64,000 bases of DNA from Synechococcales cyanobacterium CNB (GCA_030263455.1 SZOZ01000002.1:434001-498000); one strand, 5' to 3'; numbered from the stretch's first letter, positions 7,362 through 16,538 are shown. A program made the numbers and translations. Notes: a model not told the origin generated them from the letters alone.

Positions 7362-8072
7362 TCATGCCTCCCCGACCGCGGCGTAGGCGGTCATGCGGAC
7401 GGAAACACGGGCGGCGGCGAGGCGCGCGAGCGAGGGCGCTGCCGCGCCGGCGTGGCGGCGCGTGGCTGGCGAGCCGCGCGCCCAAGCGCGCAGCTCGCGT
7501 TCGAGCCACGGTCGGCGGTCGAGCGTGCGCCGCGCGAGCCTGGCGTCGAGGAGCGACCACGGCTCGACGCCGCATTCCCAGAGGGCGTCGAGCAGGCGAG
7601 CGTCTTGCGGCGCGGGCGGGAGACAATAGGCGGTCATCCCTGCGCGCTCGAAGAACGGGCAGACGCTGCCCATCGCGGCAAGAGCCTCGGTGGCGGGCGT
7701 GAGCGGGGCGTCGAGGTAGGCGCGGACGAGCCTGCGGGCCACGCCAAGGCCTCGCCAGCGCGGATCGACGACGACACGCGAGATGCAACGGAGCTCGGCG
7801 TTGATGCGCGCGGCGTCGCGGCGCTTGTCGCCCGTCGAGTAGCGCCCCGGCCAGGCGAGATCTCGCCAAGAACCGTTCAGCGTGGGCATGGAGACGACGA
7901 GAACGCCGGCAAGCGATCCGGAATCGGCGTCGCGGGCGCGCAGGACGGCGGGTGCGCCGTTGCGGGCACGGGCGGCCGTCGCGGGCGGGCCGGCTCGGTA
8001 GTGGAAGACGGAGAGCGCGTCGTAGTCGTGCATCGTGCCCGGTTCGATGACGGGGTTCCCGGTGTTCGTCAT
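7362..8072 (-). CDS. GNAT N-acetyltransferase resembling the acetyltransferase half of COG2401
   Basis: The 236-residue protein has a GNAT core: the acetyl-CoA loop is RWRGLGVARRLV (105-116) after the beta-strand ISRVVVDP. Segments FHYRAG (23-28) and CPFFERAGM (138-146) match my recollection of the acetyltransferase domain of COG2401, a family in which an ABC-type ATPase is fused to a GNAT domain in archaea and some phages. Here the domain is a separate gene whose ATG overlaps the ATPase stop as ATGA (8069-8072), so it is translationally coupled. An open frame extends upstream to 8288 but lies antisense-like within the ATPase and is rejected. The substrate is unknown. Confidence 0.75.
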   Translation of the reverse strand: MTNTGNPVIEPGTMHDYDALSVFHYRAGPPATAARARNGAPAVLRARDADSGSLAGVLVVSMPTLNGSWRDLAWPGRYSTGDKRRDAARINAELRCISRVVVDPRWRGLGVARRLVRAYLDAPLTPATEALAAMGSVCPFFERAGMTAYCLPPAPQDARLLDALWECGVEPWSLLDARLARRTLDRRPWLERELRAWARGSPATRRHAGAAAPSLARLAAARVSVRMTAYAAVGEA

Positions 8073-8773
8073 GGCGTCACCCGCCTTCCGCGGTGGAGCC
8101 GGACTCGGCCGTCCAGCCCGAGTTCGATGGTGAGGCGTGGGGCGAGCGCGTCGCCGAGGTCGGCGTGCGCCGTGGCGCAGAGGGTGCACAGGCCGGGCGT
8201 GCGCGCGATCCATCGACGGAAGGCAGCGGCGACACAGCGTGCGGTGGTGCGGTCGAGCGTCGAGCAGAACTCGTCGGCGATAACGCACGATCCCGGACGC
8301 GCACGCCGCGCGGCGAGCGCGAGGCCCAGGCGCCAGCGCTGGCCTTCGGAGAGTTCGGCGGGCGTGCGCGGCCAGAGCGTGGCGTCGGCGAGTCCGGCCG
8401 TGCCGAGCGCGTGCATCGCGTCCTCAACCGTCCCGCCAATGACGTCCATCATGGCGCGGGCGTGGGCGCGGGGGACAACAGGTCCGGCGAGCACGACGGC
8501 GAAACCGTGCGCGCGGAGAGCGGAGCGAGCGATGCGGAGGAGAGAGGACTTGCCGCTCCCGCTCGGGCCTGTGAGGAGGGCGACGCCGCCGCGGCGCAGA
8601 CGACGGACGACGAGGCGTGCGAGGCGCGGTCCGTTCGCCGGCAGAGCGGCGCGCGTACGCACGGCGCGATCGAGCGCGATGCCGAAGGCGGCGCAGGCAC
8701 GGAGCGTGCGCTCGCTCGGGCGCACCGAGCAGGGCATCACGCGCAGGCCGAGCGGAGCGCCCGTCACGACCAT
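8069..8773 (-). CDS. ABC-class ATPase resembling the ATPase half of COG2401
   Basis: The 234-residue soluble ATPase has Walker A GPSGSGKSS (69-77), the ABC signature LSEGQ (141-145), Walker B CVIADE (163-168) followed by FCSTLDR, and the switch His203 in ATAHAD. The DEFCSTLD stretch is characteristic, as I remember it, of the COG2401 ATPase-acetyltransferase family rather than of transporters. There are no membrane segments and no permease partner. The ATG at 8773 overlaps the upstream HTH gene by 10 bases (8764-8773) and its stop overlaps the GNAT start. It probably dimerises and works with the GNAT protein and the terminase; the reaction is unknown. Confidence 0.8.
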   Translation of the reverse strand: MVVTGAPLGLRVMPCSVRPSERTLRACAAFGIALDRAVRTRAALPANGPRLARLVVRRLRRGGVALLTGPSGSGKSSLLRIARSALRAHGFAVVLAGPVVPRAHARAMMDVIGGTVEDAMHALGTAGLADATLWPRTPAELSEGQRWRLGLALAARRARPGSCVIADEFCSTLDRTTARCVAAAFRRWIARTPGLCTLCATAHADLGDALAPRLTIELGLDGRVRLHRGRRVTP

Positions 8774-9222
8774 GCCTCCACGAGTTCTGCAATGGCGGCG
8801 CGGTGGCACCGGACGGTGTGGAGCGAGAGGCGGAGTTCGTCGGCGGCGTTGCGGATGGAGCGGCCGTGCAGGACGCAGGCGGTGGCGACGCGGCGTCGAG
8901 TCGGGGACCAGTCGGCCAGTTGCTCGGCGACGAAGGCGTATTCGCGTGAGAGGAGACGTGTCGTGAGTCTGCGGATGCGCCGGCGCAGGGTGCGCGCGCG
9001 GGTGGAGTGGTCCGCAGGCTCCGAGTCGCCCGTGGCGAGAGCAGCGATGCGGGCGACCGGCAGACCATCGCGGAAGACGGCCTCGATCAGGGCACGGTCG
9101 TCCGGCGGGAGGAGTCGCGCACGATCGATCATGGTTTCCGCGGCCTCACGGGATCGGCGCCTGCGGAGATCGACAGCGTGGTCCAATCGAGCCAGCGCGA
9201 CTCCACGTTGCATGATCGCCAT
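8764..9222 (-). CDS. Sigma-70 region-4-like HTH protein, first gene of the island operon
   Basis: This 152-residue helical, basic protein seems to hold two helix-turn-helix units. One is around residues 40-95 (LPPDDRALIEAVF ... RIRRLTTRL). A second, clearer one is at 110-145 (WSPTRRRVATACVLHGRS, NAADELRLSLHTVRCHR), which resembles sigma-70 region 4 or phage late-gene regulators. The start at 9222 has AGGAG 8 bases upstream; an ATG at 9246 has none. It is the promoter-proximal gene of the minus-strand operon and overlaps the ATPase gene by 10 bases, so it may regulate its own operon or late genes elsewhere. Confidence 0.65.
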   Translation of the reverse strand: MAIMQRGVALARLDHAVDLRRRRSREAAETMIDRARLLPPDDRALIEAVFRDGLPVARIAALATGDSEPADHSTRARTLRRRIRRLTTRLLSREYAFVAEQLADWSPTRRRVATACVLHGRSIRNAADELRLSLHTVRCHRAAIAELVEAWS

Positions 9223-9270
9223 GGTTGCTCTCCTGCACAAAACCAAGTGTTTTCATGTGGTCAAAGTTTG

Positions 9271-9340
9271 ATGTTCATTGAACATTGGACCAATATTCCC
9301 AGATCACTGGACATTTTGCAAGGTCTCTGTATGGTATAAC
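9271..9340. promoter_or_regulatory. AT-rich divergent control region with palindromic operators
   Basis: This stretch lies between the repressor gene and the minus-strand island operon and is much less GC-rich than its surroundings. It holds ATGTTCATTGAACAT (9271-9285), a perfect 7-1-7 palindrome. An overlapping ATTGGACCAAT (9284-9294) is a 5-1-5 palindrome. Toward the repressor gene, TGGACA (9308-9313) and TATGGT (9330-9335) are 16 bases apart and could form its promoter. The palindromes are good candidates for binding sites of the divergent XRE-type repressor. Confidence 0.6.
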
Positions 9341-9401
9341 AGGGAACAAGCGCACAGGAACAGGCGATGTGATCCGGGTCCAACCGAAACGAGGCAGAGC
9401 G

Positions 9402-10226
9402 ATGGACATGGCGCAGCAAGCGACACCGGGCATGAGCGTTTCGGTTGGCGACCTGGTCCGCGATGCGCGGCGGGCGCGCCGTCTGACGCTGGAGCAGTTG
9501 GCGGAGCGCGTGGGGTGTTCGAAAAGTTACCTGTCGGCGGTGGAAAACACGCGCTGCGGGCCGCCGAGCGAGGCACTGCTGCGCCGGCTGGAAGAGGCGT
9601 TGTTCCTGAAGCCGGAAACGCTGATGCGAGCGGCGGGGTGGGAGACCGCAACGCCCGCGATCAGGCGTGAACTTGGCACACTCCGCCAGGATCGGGCCGC
9701 GGCGCAGCGGCTCGCTGAGTTGCTGGCAGGCTCGCTGGACGATGCCTACCGATCGGGCGAGTTGCGCCGGTTGATCGAGCGGCTTGCGCCGGCGTCACCC
9801 GAGCCGGTCGCGCTGCCGTTTGAGGTGCCGTTGATCAACCGGGTGGCCGCCGGGTATCCGCGCGAGTTCACCGATCTCGGGTACCCGGCGCGTGTTGCGG
9901 ACGAGTACGTACGCTGCCCGGACCTGGCGGACCCGGACGCATTCGCGGCGCGAGTGGTGGGCGACTCGATGCTGCCGGACTACCGGGAGGGGGACGTGGT
10001 GGTGTTCAGCCCGGCGCGGACGGTGCGATCGGGCGCGGACTGCTTCGCCCGGATCGAGCCGGACCACGAGACGACGTTCAAGCGCGTGTACCTGGAGACG
10101 GACGCGGCGGGGCGGGAGTTGATCCGGCTGCAGCCGCTGAATCCGTCGTATCCGCCGCGGGTGCTGCCGCGCGAGCACGTGGCGGGGCTGTACCCGGCGG
10201 TTTCGGTGATGCGCGCGATTCCCTGA
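9402..10226 (+). CDS. XRE-type repressor with S24 (LexA/CI-like) self-cleavage domain
   Basis: This is a 274-residue phage-style repressor. Residues 16-72 form a Cro/CI helix-turn-helix (LTLEQLAERVGCSKSYLSAVE). The C-terminal peptidase S24 domain has the scissile-type Ala150-Gly151, the catalytic Ser189 in GDSMLPDYREGD and Lys227. With both catalytic residues present it should cleave itself when RecA is activated by DNA damage, releasing repression. GAGG lies 7 bases before the ATG at 9402; a TTG at 9285 would put coding sequence through the palindromes and is rejected. It is divergent from the HTH-ATPase-GNAT-terminase operon and is the natural candidate regulator of it. Confidence 0.85.
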   Translation: MDMAQQATPGMSVSVGDLVRDARRARRLTLEQLAERVGCSKSYLSAVENTRCGPPSEALLRRLEEALFLKPETLMRAAGWETATPAIRRELGTLRQDRAAAQRLAELLAGSLDDAYRSGELRRLIERLAPASPEPVALPFEVPLINRVAAGYPREFTDLGYPARVADEYVRCPDLADPDAFAARVVGDSMLPDYREGDVVVFSPARTVRSGADCFARIEPDHETTFKRVYLETDAAGRELIRLQPLNPSYPPRVLPREHVAGLYPAVSVMRAIP

Positions 10227-10330
10227 GCACGGCGGACGGTGCGGCGGGCGGGGCGGGACGCCCTCGCCACCACTTTGTATGATGCGGCCGGGGCGGCGCA
10301 TCGTGCGCCTGCCGGGCGGGGAATCGTGCA

Positions 10331-12676
10331 TTGACGCTGCTGCTCGCGGTGCTTTCGGGGTTTGTCCTCGCGCCCTTCGCGCCGGCGATTCACCGTGCGC
10401 TGGGGAGATTCTCGGGGTGGGTGATCGCGGTGTTGCCGGCGTCGCTGGCCGCGTTGTTTCTCTCGCTGGCGGCGCGGGGCGAGGGAGCGGTGGTCGAATC
10501 GCACGCCTGGACGCCGGGCCTCGGGGCGGACCTGCACCTGCGGATGGACGGCCTCTCGCTGCTGATGGTGACGTTGATCGCGGGGATCGGAGCGGCGATC
10601 TTCGTGTACGCGGGGGGGTACCTCACCGGGCACCGGCACCTCGGGCGCATCTACGCCTACCTGCTGATGTTCATGGGGTCGATGCTGGGGGTGGTGCTGG
10701 CGGACAACCTGATCGTGCTGTTCGTGTTCTGGGAACTGACGAGCGTCAGTTCGTACCTGCTGATCGGGTTCGACCACGCGGACGAGAAGGCGCGCAAGTC
10801 CGCGCTGCAGGCGCTGCTGGTGACGGGGCTTGGCGGGCTGGCGATCCTGGCTGGCGCGCTGATGCTCGGGTCGGTGGCGGGGGACATGCGCATCTCGCAC
10901 CTGCTACTGCACCGGGAGGCGATCCGGGAGCACGGGCTGTACGTGCCGATCGTGCTGCTGCTGGTGTTCGGGGCGTTCACGAAGTCGGCGCAGTTCCCGT
11001 TCCACTTCTGGCTGCCGTCGGCGATGGCCGCCCCGACGCCGGTGAGCGCGTACCTGCACTCATCGACGATGGTGAAAGCGGGGATCTATCTGCTCGCGCG
11101 GCTGACGCCATCGCTGGGCGAGAGCGAGTTGTGGAACGGGCTGCTGACGTGGTTCGGGGCGGCGACGATGCTGATCGGGGCGTGGCTCGCGTTCCGGCAG
11201 ACGACGATGAAGCTCATCTTGGCGTACTCGACGGTGAGCGCGCTGGGCACGATCGTGATGGCGCTGGGTGTGGGAACGACCTACGCGGTCGAGGCGGCGA
11301 TGGTGTTCCTGCTGGCGCACGCCTTCTACAAGGGCGCGCTGTTCATGATGGCGGGAGCGATCGACCACGAGACCGGCGAAAAGGACGTGACAAAGCTCGG
11401 CGGGCTTCGGCGCTCGATGCCGATGCTGGCTGCGGCGGGCGCGCTGGCAGCGCTGTCGATGGCGGGCGTACCCCCGATGGTCGGATTCATCGCGAAGGAA
11501 CTGGCGATCAAGGCGGTCCTGCCGGACGCGGACTCGGGCCGCGAGGGATACGCGCTGACCGTGATGTTCGTGGCGGCGGCCGCGCTGGGGGTGGCGGTGG
11601 CGCTGCGGGTGGGGTTCGCGCCGTTCTTCGGGGCGCAGCGCGAGACGAAGCGCGAGGCCCACGAGCCCCCACCCTCGCTGCTGCTGGGGCCCGGCGCGCT
11701 GGCGTCGCTCGGGCTTGCGGCGGCGGTGGCGCCGGGGATGTTCGCGACGCCGCTGGTGGAGCCGGCTGCGGCGGCCGCGCTGAACGCGCAGGCGCACCCG
11801 CACGTGGCGCTCTGGCACGGGCTGAACCTCGCGCTCGCGTTGAGTGGAGCGGCGCTCGTGCTGGGCGTGGCGCTGTTCCGGTCGCAGTGGGCGATCGTGC
11901 GCACGGCGGAGCCCGCGACGCGGCCGCTCGACGCGATCGGACCGTCGCGGCTCTACGAGCACGCGCTGGCCGCGACACTCGGGTTCGCCGACGCGCAGAC
12001 GCGGGTGCTGCAATCAGGCTCGCTGCGTCGCTACGCGTTCATGACCTTCGGCGTGCTGGTGCTCGCGGTCGGCGCGACCTTCATGCTCCGCACGCCGCTG
12101 GATGCGCTGCCGGACGTCGGCGACGCGCGGCCGTACGAGATCGGGCTGGTCCTGCTGCTCCTGATCGGGGCATGGTTCACGGCGGTGGCGAGGAACCGGC
12201 TGGCCGCGATCGCGGGGCTGGGGCTGGTCGGGTACGGGATCGCGATCATCTTCGTCCTGTTCGGCGCGCCGGACCTGGCGCTCACGCAGGTGTGCATCGA
12301 GACGCTGGCGGTGGTGCTGCTCGTGCTGGTCTTCTACATGCTGCCGGATTTCCGCAACTTCTCCACGCGCCGCGAGAAACTGAGGGACCTGCTGGTCGCG
12401 CTCGCGGGCGGGGCGGCGATGGCGGCGCTGGTGCTCGTGGTCGCGGATCACCGACCGGACATGACGGTGTCGGACTTCTACGCGGCCAACAGCTACCCCC
12501 GTGCGCACGGGCGGAACGTGGTGAACGTGATCCTGGTTGACTTCCGCGCGCTGGACACGATGGGCGAGATCGTGGTGCTGGTGGTGGCGGCGGTGGGCGT
12601 CTATGCCCTCATGAAACTGGACCCGACGACACGCGAGGGAGCGACGAAGGCCGGGCAGAACGGGGGCGAGCGATGA
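10331..12676 (+). CDS. mrpA: Mrp-type Na+/H+ antiporter subunit A
   Basis: This is the largest subunit of the seven-subunit cation/proton antiporter in the cell membrane and is related to NuoL. The 781-residue protein has many membrane helices and the proton-channel signature ([15 protein letters not shown], then [20 protein letters not shown], about residues 218-252). The C-terminal quarter ([15 protein letters not shown] ... [16 protein letters not shown]) is the MrpA-specific extension. The start is a TTG at 10331 with a G-rich stretch upstream. TATGAT at 10278-10283 could be its -10. It is the first gene of an operon whose every junction is a 4-base overlap, starting here with ATGA at 12673-12676. 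Confidence 0.92.
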   Translation: MTLLLAVLSGFVLAPFAPAIHRALGRFSGWVIAVLPASLAALFLSLAARGEGAVVESHAWTPGLGADLHLRMDGLSLLMVTLIAGIGAAIFVYAGGYLTGHRHLGRIYAYLLMFMGSMLGVVLADNLIVLFVFWELTSVSSYLLIGFDHADEKARKSALQALLVTGLGGLAILAGALMLGSVAGDMRISHLLLHREAIREHGLYVPIVLLLVFGAFTKSAQFPFHFWLPSAMAAPTPVSAYLHSSTMVKAGIYLLARLTPSLGESELWNGLLTWFGAATMLIGAWLAFRQTTMKLILAYSTVSALGTIVMALGVGTTYAVEAAMVFLLAHAFYKGALFMMAGAIDHETGEKDVTKLGGLRRSMPMLAAAGALAALSMAGVPPMVGFIAKELAIKAVLPDADSGREGYALTVMFVAAAALGVAVALRVGFAPFFGAQRETKREAHEPPPSLLLGPGALASLGLAAAVAPGMFATPLVEPAAAAALNAQAHPHVALWHGLNLALALSGAALVLGVALFRSQWAIVRTAEPATRPLDAIGPSRLYEHALAATLGFADAQTRVLQSGSLRRYAFMTFGVLVLAVGATFMLRTPLDALPDVGDARPYEIGLVLLLLIGAWFTAVARNRLAAIAGLGLVGYGIAIIFVLFGAPDLALTQVCIETLAVVLLVLVFYMLPDFRNFSTRREKLRDLLVALAGGAAMAALVLVVADHRPDMTVSDFYAANSYPRAHGRNVVNVILVDFRALDTMGEIVVLVVAAVGVYALMKLDPTTREGATKAGQNGGER

Positions 12677-13092
12677 ACTCGACCATCCTCCAGACCGCGA
12701 CGCGGTACCTGCTGCCGCTGCTGCTGGTGTTCTCGATCGTGGTCATGCTCCAGGGGCACAACAAGCCGGGTGGGGGGTTCATCGGCGGGCTGATCGGGGC
12801 GGCGGGCTTCGCGCTGCACGGGATGGCGTTCGGTCCGCGGGCCACGCGCACCGCGCTGCGGGCGGACCTGGTGGTGGTGATGGCGCTGGGGCTGGCGTTC
12901 GCGCTGGTGGCGGGGTGCCTGGCGCTCGCGTCCGGGCAGTCGTTCCTGACCGGGTTGTGGGTGAGCGTGCCGTTCCCGGGGTTCGGCGAGGTGAAGGTGG
13001 GCACGCCGCTGGTGTTCGACATCGGCGTCTACTTCGTGGTGATCGGGGTGGTGATGACGATCGTGCTCTCGCTGCTGGAGGAGAACGCATGA
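12673..13092 (+). CDS. mrpB: Mrp antiporter subunit B
   Basis: The 139-residue subunit has about four membrane helices and the family hallmark [13 protein letters not shown] (about residues 28-40). Length and motif fit MrpB/MnhB. It overlaps mrpA and mrpC by 4 bases each (ATGA at 12673-12676 and 13089-13092). It forms part of the Na+/H+ antiporter complex and has no known catalytic residues of its own. Confidence 0.92.
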   Translation: MNSTILQTATRYLLPLLLVFSIVVMLQGHNKPGGGFIGGLIGAAGFALHGMAFGPRATRTALRADLVVVMALGLAFALVAGCLALASGQSFLTGLWVSVPFPGFGEVKVGTPLVFDIGVYFVVIGVVMTIVLSLLEENA

Positions 13093-13436
13093 AACTCCTC
13101 CTGGCGTTGCTGGTGGGCGGGCTGTTCGCGGCAGGGATCTACCTGATCGTGCGCCGGAGCATCGTGAAACTCATCATGGGGCTGATTCTCTTGAGCCACG
13201 GGGCGAACCTGCTGATCTTCGCGTCCGGCGGGCTGGTGCGGGCGCAGGCGCCGCTGGTGGAAACGGGTGCTCTGACGCCGGATACGCCGCACGCGGACCC
13301 GGTGCCGCAGGCGTTGATCCTGACGGCGATCGTGATCGGGTTCGGCGTAGTGGCATTCATGATGGTGCTGGTGAGCCGGGCCTACCGGGCGGTGGGCACG
13401 GACGACACGGACGAGTTCACGGGGACGGACCATTGA
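13089..13436 (+). CDS. mrpC: Mrp antiporter subunit C
   Basis: The 115-residue subunit is related to NuoK, with three membrane helices. It has the typical [20 protein letters not shown] start, then [11 protein letters not shown], and a third helix [19 protein letters not shown]. The start ATG at 13089 is in the ATGA overlap with mrpB. The end overlaps mrpD, whose start codon is TTG (TTGA at 13433-13436). Confidence 0.92.
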   Translation: MKLLLALLVGGLFAAGIYLIVRRSIVKLIMGLILLSHGANLLIFASGGLVRAQAPLVETGALTPDTPHADPVPQALILTAIVIGFGVVAFMMVLVSRAYRAVGTDDTDEFTGTDH

Positions 13437-14977
13437 ACGCGCTGTCGATCCTGCCGGTCCTGATCCCGCTCGGAACGGCGTGCCTGGGCATGCTCGGGCA
13501 CCGGTCACTGCGCGCCCAGCAGACGGTGAGCATCGCCGGTGCGGTCGCCCTGGTGCTCGTGGCGGTCGCGCTGCTGGCGCGGACGGCGACGGGTGAAATC
13601 CTGACGATGGACTCGGGCGGGTGGCGCGCGCCCTTCGGCATCACCTTCGTGGCGGACGCGTTCGGGGCGATCATGGTCCTGCTCGCCGCGGTGACGGGTC
13701 TGGCGGTGGTGGTGTACTCGGTGGCGAGCGTGGACCTGCCCCGCAAGCGGTTCCTGTACTACCCGCTGACGCACGTGCTGCTGGCCGGCGTGTGCGGGGC
13801 GTTCCTGACGGGAGACATCTTCAACCTCTACGTGTGCTTCGAGATCCTGCTGCTCTCGTCGTTCGTGCTGCTCTCGCTGGGGAGCGAACGGGGGCAGCTG
13901 GAGGGGGCGATCAAGTACGTGACGCTGAACCTGATCTCCTCGGCGATCTTCCTGTCGGCATCGGGGCTGCTCTACGGGACGCTCGGGACGCTGAACATGG
14001 CGCACCTCTCCGTGCGCGCGGCGGAGGCGGTGGCGGAAGGCCGAGGGCACGTCGTGACGATCGTGGCGATGCTGTTCATGGTGTCGTTCGGGATCAAGGC
14101 GGCGGTCTTCCCGCTGTTCTTCTGGCTGCCGGCGAGCTACCACACGCCGCCGTTCGCGGTGTCAGCGCTCTTCGCGGGGCTGCTGACGAAGGTCGGCGTG
14201 TACGCCATCGTGCGCGTGTTCACCCTGATCTTCGTGCACGACACGGGATACACGCACACGATCCTGCTGTGGGTGGCCGCGTTGACGATGGTTTCGGGCG
14301 TGCTTGGCGCGGCGGCGCAGACCGAGTTTCGGCGAGTGCTCTCGTTCCACATCATCAGCCAGATCGGGTACATGATCCTCGGGGTCGCGCTGCTCACGCC
14401 GCTGGCGGTGGCGGGAACGGTCTTCTACATCACGCACCACATCGTGGTGAAGGCGAACCTGTTCCTGGTGGCCGGGGTGGCGCACCGGATCCGAGGGACT
14501 TCGGACCTCGGGCGAGCGGGGCGAGCGGGGGTGTATGCGAGCGCGCCGTTCGTGGCGCTGCTGTTCATGATCCCGGCGATGTCGCTGGCGGGCGTGCCGC
14601 CGCTCTCGGGATTCTGGGCGAAACTGATCCTGATCCGCGCTGCGCTGGACGAACGGGCGTACCTGTACGTGGCGGTGGCGCTGCTGGTAGGCATCATGAC
14701 GCTCTTCTCGATGACGAAGATCTGGGCGGAGGCGTTCTGGAAATCGCCAGAAGAAGAAGAGGAGGGTGAGCCGCCCGTGAAGGCTGATCGCACGCCGATG
14801 GGGATGCTGGCGCCGATCGCCTCGCTGGCGGCGATCACGGTGGCGATCGGGCTGGCGGCGCAGCCGGTGTTCGAGTTTTCCTTGCTTGCGGCCGGGCAGC
14901 TGCTGAACCCGGAGGTGTACGTGGGGGCGGTGCTGGGCGAGGCGTTCGTGACGCCGGCCCGGGGGGTGGAGCCGTGA
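13433..14977 (+). CDS. mrpD: Mrp antiporter subunit D
   Basis: This 514-residue protein is homologous to NuoM/NuoN-type proton channels, with about fourteen membrane helices. It shows [21 protein letters not shown] (about residues 221-241) and a central [15 protein letters not shown] segment that carries the family lysine. The TTG start at 13433 is dictated by the four-base overlap with mrpC. It couples proton and sodium movement together with MrpA. Confidence 0.92.
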   Translation: MNALSILPVLIPLGTACLGMLGHRSLRAQQTVSIAGAVALVLVAVALLARTATGEILTMDSGGWRAPFGITFVADAFGAIMVLLAAVTGLAVVVYSVASVDLPRKRFLYYPLTHVLLAGVCGAFLTGDIFNLYVCFEILLLSSFVLLSLGSERGQLEGAIKYVTLNLISSAIFLSASGLLYGTLGTLNMAHLSVRAAEAVAEGRGHVVTIVAMLFMVSFGIKAAVFPLFFWLPASYHTPPFAVSALFAGLLTKVGVYAIVRVFTLIFVHDTGYTHTILLWVAALTMVSGVLGAAAQTEFRRVLSFHIISQIGYMILGVALLTPLAVAGTVFYITHHIVVKANLFLVAGVAHRIRGTSDLGRAGRAGVYASAPFVALLFMIPAMSLAGVPPLSGFWAKLILIRAALDERAYLYVAVALLVGIMTLFSMTKIWAEAFWKSPEEEEEGEPPVKADRTPMGMLAPIASLAAITVAIGLAAQPVFEFSLLAAGQLLNPEVYVGAVLGEAFVTPARGVEP

Positions 14978-15459
14978 GACTGCTGGTCTGGAACGTCGTG
15001 CTGGCGCTGCTCTGGGCGGCGACGATGGAGAACTTCTCCGCGCCGAGCCTGGCCGTGGGCTACGCGATCGGGTTCGTGGTGCTGCTGCTGATGCGGTCGG
15101 TGCTGCAGGAGAACAAGTACTTCCGGGACGCGTGGGAGCTGCTCGGGCTGGCGCTGTACTTCGTGGTGGAACTGGTGCTGGCGAACTTCAAGATGGCGTA
15201 CTACACGGTGATGCCCCTGAACCGGATGCGCCCCGGTGTGATCGCGGTGCCACTGGAGCCGATGAACGAGACGGAGCTGACGGTGCTGTCGAACCTCATC
15301 ACGCTGACGCCCGGCACGCTGAGCGTGGACATCGAGGAGTGCGACCGGACCGGCCGGCGAACGCTGTACGTGCACGTGATGTCGTACACGGATCCCGAGG
15401 TGATCCGGTACGACATCAAGTCGGGGTTCGAGCGGCGCGTGCTGAAGGCTTTGCGATGA
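14974..15459 (+). CDS. mrpE: Mrp antiporter subunit E
   Basis: The 161-residue subunit has N-terminal membrane helices and then the MrpE signature (PLNRMRPGVIAVPLE, then LTVLSNLITLTPGTLSVDI, residues about 86-127). The C-terminal part is cytosolic (LYVHVMSYTDPE). The GTG start at 14974 overlaps the mrpD stop, and an ATGA junction leads into mrpF. Confidence 0.92.
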   Translation: MRLLVWNVVLALLWAATMENFSAPSLAVGYAIGFVVLLLMRSVLQENKYFRDAWELLGLALYFVVELVLANFKMAYYTVMPLNRMRPGVIAVPLEPMNETELTVLSNLITLTPGTLSVDIEECDRTGRRTLYVHVMSYTDPEVIRYDIKSGFERRVLKALR

Positions 15460-15743
15460 ACGAAATCAGCGCGACAATCCTGGAGCACACGCTGCACGTC
15501 GTCATGGCGGTGGTCGGGCTGTCGGTGGTGCTCGCTTCGATCAGGCTGCTCCGCGGCCCGAGCCTGCCGGACCGGGTCGTCGCGCTGGACCTGATCGGGA
15601 CGCTCGCGGTGGGCGGAACGGCGGTGTACGCCATCCTGGAGGACGAGCCGATCTACATGATGGTGTCGGTGGTGATCGCGCTGCTGATGTTCGTGGGGAC
15701 CGTGGCGTTCGCGTACTACCTGCAGAAGGGGACGCCCAAGTGA
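15456..15743 (+). CDS. mrpF: Mrp antiporter subunit F
   Basis: This is a 95-residue subunit with three membrane helices. It contains the family motif LLRGPSLPDRVVALDLIGTL (about residues 30-49), in which the Asp is functionally important in characterised Mrp systems. The start ATG at 15456 overlaps the mrpE stop, and the stop overlaps the GTG start of mrpG. Confidence 0.92.
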   Translation: MNEISATILEHTLHVVMAVVGLSVVLASIRLLRGPSLPDRVVALDLIGTLAVGGTAVYAILEDEPIYMMVSVVIALLMFVGTVAFAYYLQKGTPK

Positions 15744-16090
15744 ACAACGCGATCGTGGCCGTGATGCTGGTCGTCGGTGCGATCTTCGGGCTGCTGGGCG
15801 CGGTGGGCGTGGTTCGGATGCCGGACCTGTTCACGCGCCTGCAGGCCTCGACGAAAGCCGGGACGCTGGGGGTGCTGTTCCTGGTGGTGGCGGCCGCGGT
15901 GCACTTCGGCGAGATGGGGGTAGCCGTGCGCGCACTGCTGGTGGTTGCGTTCCTGTTCCTGACCGCGCCGGTGGCGGCGCACGTCATCTGCCGCGCAGCG
16001 TACTCGGTTCGCACGCCCCTCTGGGAGCGGACGGGGATCGATGAGTTGCGGGAGGCACGCGGCAGGAATCCGGGCGAAGAAAGGGACTGA
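15740..16090 (+). CDS. mrpG: Mrp antiporter subunit G
   Basis: The 116-residue last subunit of the Mrp complex has three membrane helices and the signature GVVRMPDLFTRLQASTKAGTLG (given here only as its span, about residues 23-44). The C-terminal tail is hydrophilic. The start is GTG at 15740, overlapping mrpF. With this gene the operon has the full A-G set, as in the seven-gene type of Bacillus and Staphylococcus. A complete Mrp suggests sodium or alkali tolerance, or use of a sodium gradient. Confidence 0.92.
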   Translation: MNNAIVAVMLVVGAIFGLLGAVGVVRMPDLFTRLQASTKAGTLGVLFLVVAAAVHFGEMGVAVRALLVVAFLFLTAPVAAHVICRAAYSVRTPLWERTGIDELREARGRNPGEERD

Positions 16091-16141
16091 GGAAGGAGTC
16101 TCTGCCGCAATACTCCGCTCCGTGCCGCATGATCGCCGCGA

Positions 16142-16196
16142 CTGCTGAGAGCAGCGCCGCTCGGCATCGCTCTGACGCCCGTGGACGATGGGCGTC
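16142..16196 (+). other. Two hairpins after the mrp operon
   Basis: CTGCT/AGCAG with loop GAG (16142-16154) and GACGCCC/GGGCGTC with a 9-base loop (16174-16196) follow the mrpG stop within about 100 bases. There is no T-run, so these are candidate 3' structures or factor-dependent termination sites rather than a proven intrinsic terminator. Confidence 0.3.
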
Positions 16197-16324
16197 GCTC
16201 AGGTCAAGAACAGGGTGTATCCCCTGATCGACGTCTTTTCTTCCGTCCGGCGTGCGCTCCGACATCCTGGGCGTCCCCTTCCTGATGAGTCGCCCACATC
16301 GGCGCGTGCTCAGGGAGGTTGGTC

Positions 16325-16525
16325 ATGAGCGGATGGGGAAGCAGTCGCGAGAGCAGGCCGAACCCCGCGGCACGTCGCGCGAACGGTGCGGCTGGCTGGG
16401 GTGCCAGAGGCTACGGCGATGGCGTTGCCACTCGCGGCGCTGTTCGTCCGCAGTCTGTTTCTGCGTCGATTTCCGGCCGCAGGGCCTCGGATCGCGTGAT
16501 CCGGCCGTGCGGCCGCGCTGCTTGA
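16325..16525 (+). CDS. Small Gly/Arg/Ser-rich protein
   Basis: This is a 66-residue basic, low-complexity protein (Gly-, Ala-, Ser- and Arg-rich) with no visible domain. GGGAGG lies 8 bases before the ATG at 16325, which is the main support for translation. It is followed after 13 bases by a second small gene with a strong Shine-Dalgarno site, suggesting a shared transcript. No family is recognised; it could be a disordered nucleic-acid-binding peptide or a spurious frame. Confidence 0.35.
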   Translation: MSGWGSSRESRPNPAARRANGAAGWGARGYGDGVATRGAVRPQSVSASISGRRASDRVIRPCGRAA

Positions 16526-16538
16526 CAGGAGGTGTCGA

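Noticed and set aside
7171..7869. 232-codon minus-strand frame across the GNAT 3' end
   Set aside because: Arg/Ala/Pro-rich shadow frame overlapping the GNAT and the 62-residue gene; no ribosome site.
5560..10226. Intact prophage
   Set aside because: No portal, capsid, protease, tail, integrase or lysis gene is present; housekeeping genes begin directly on both sides.
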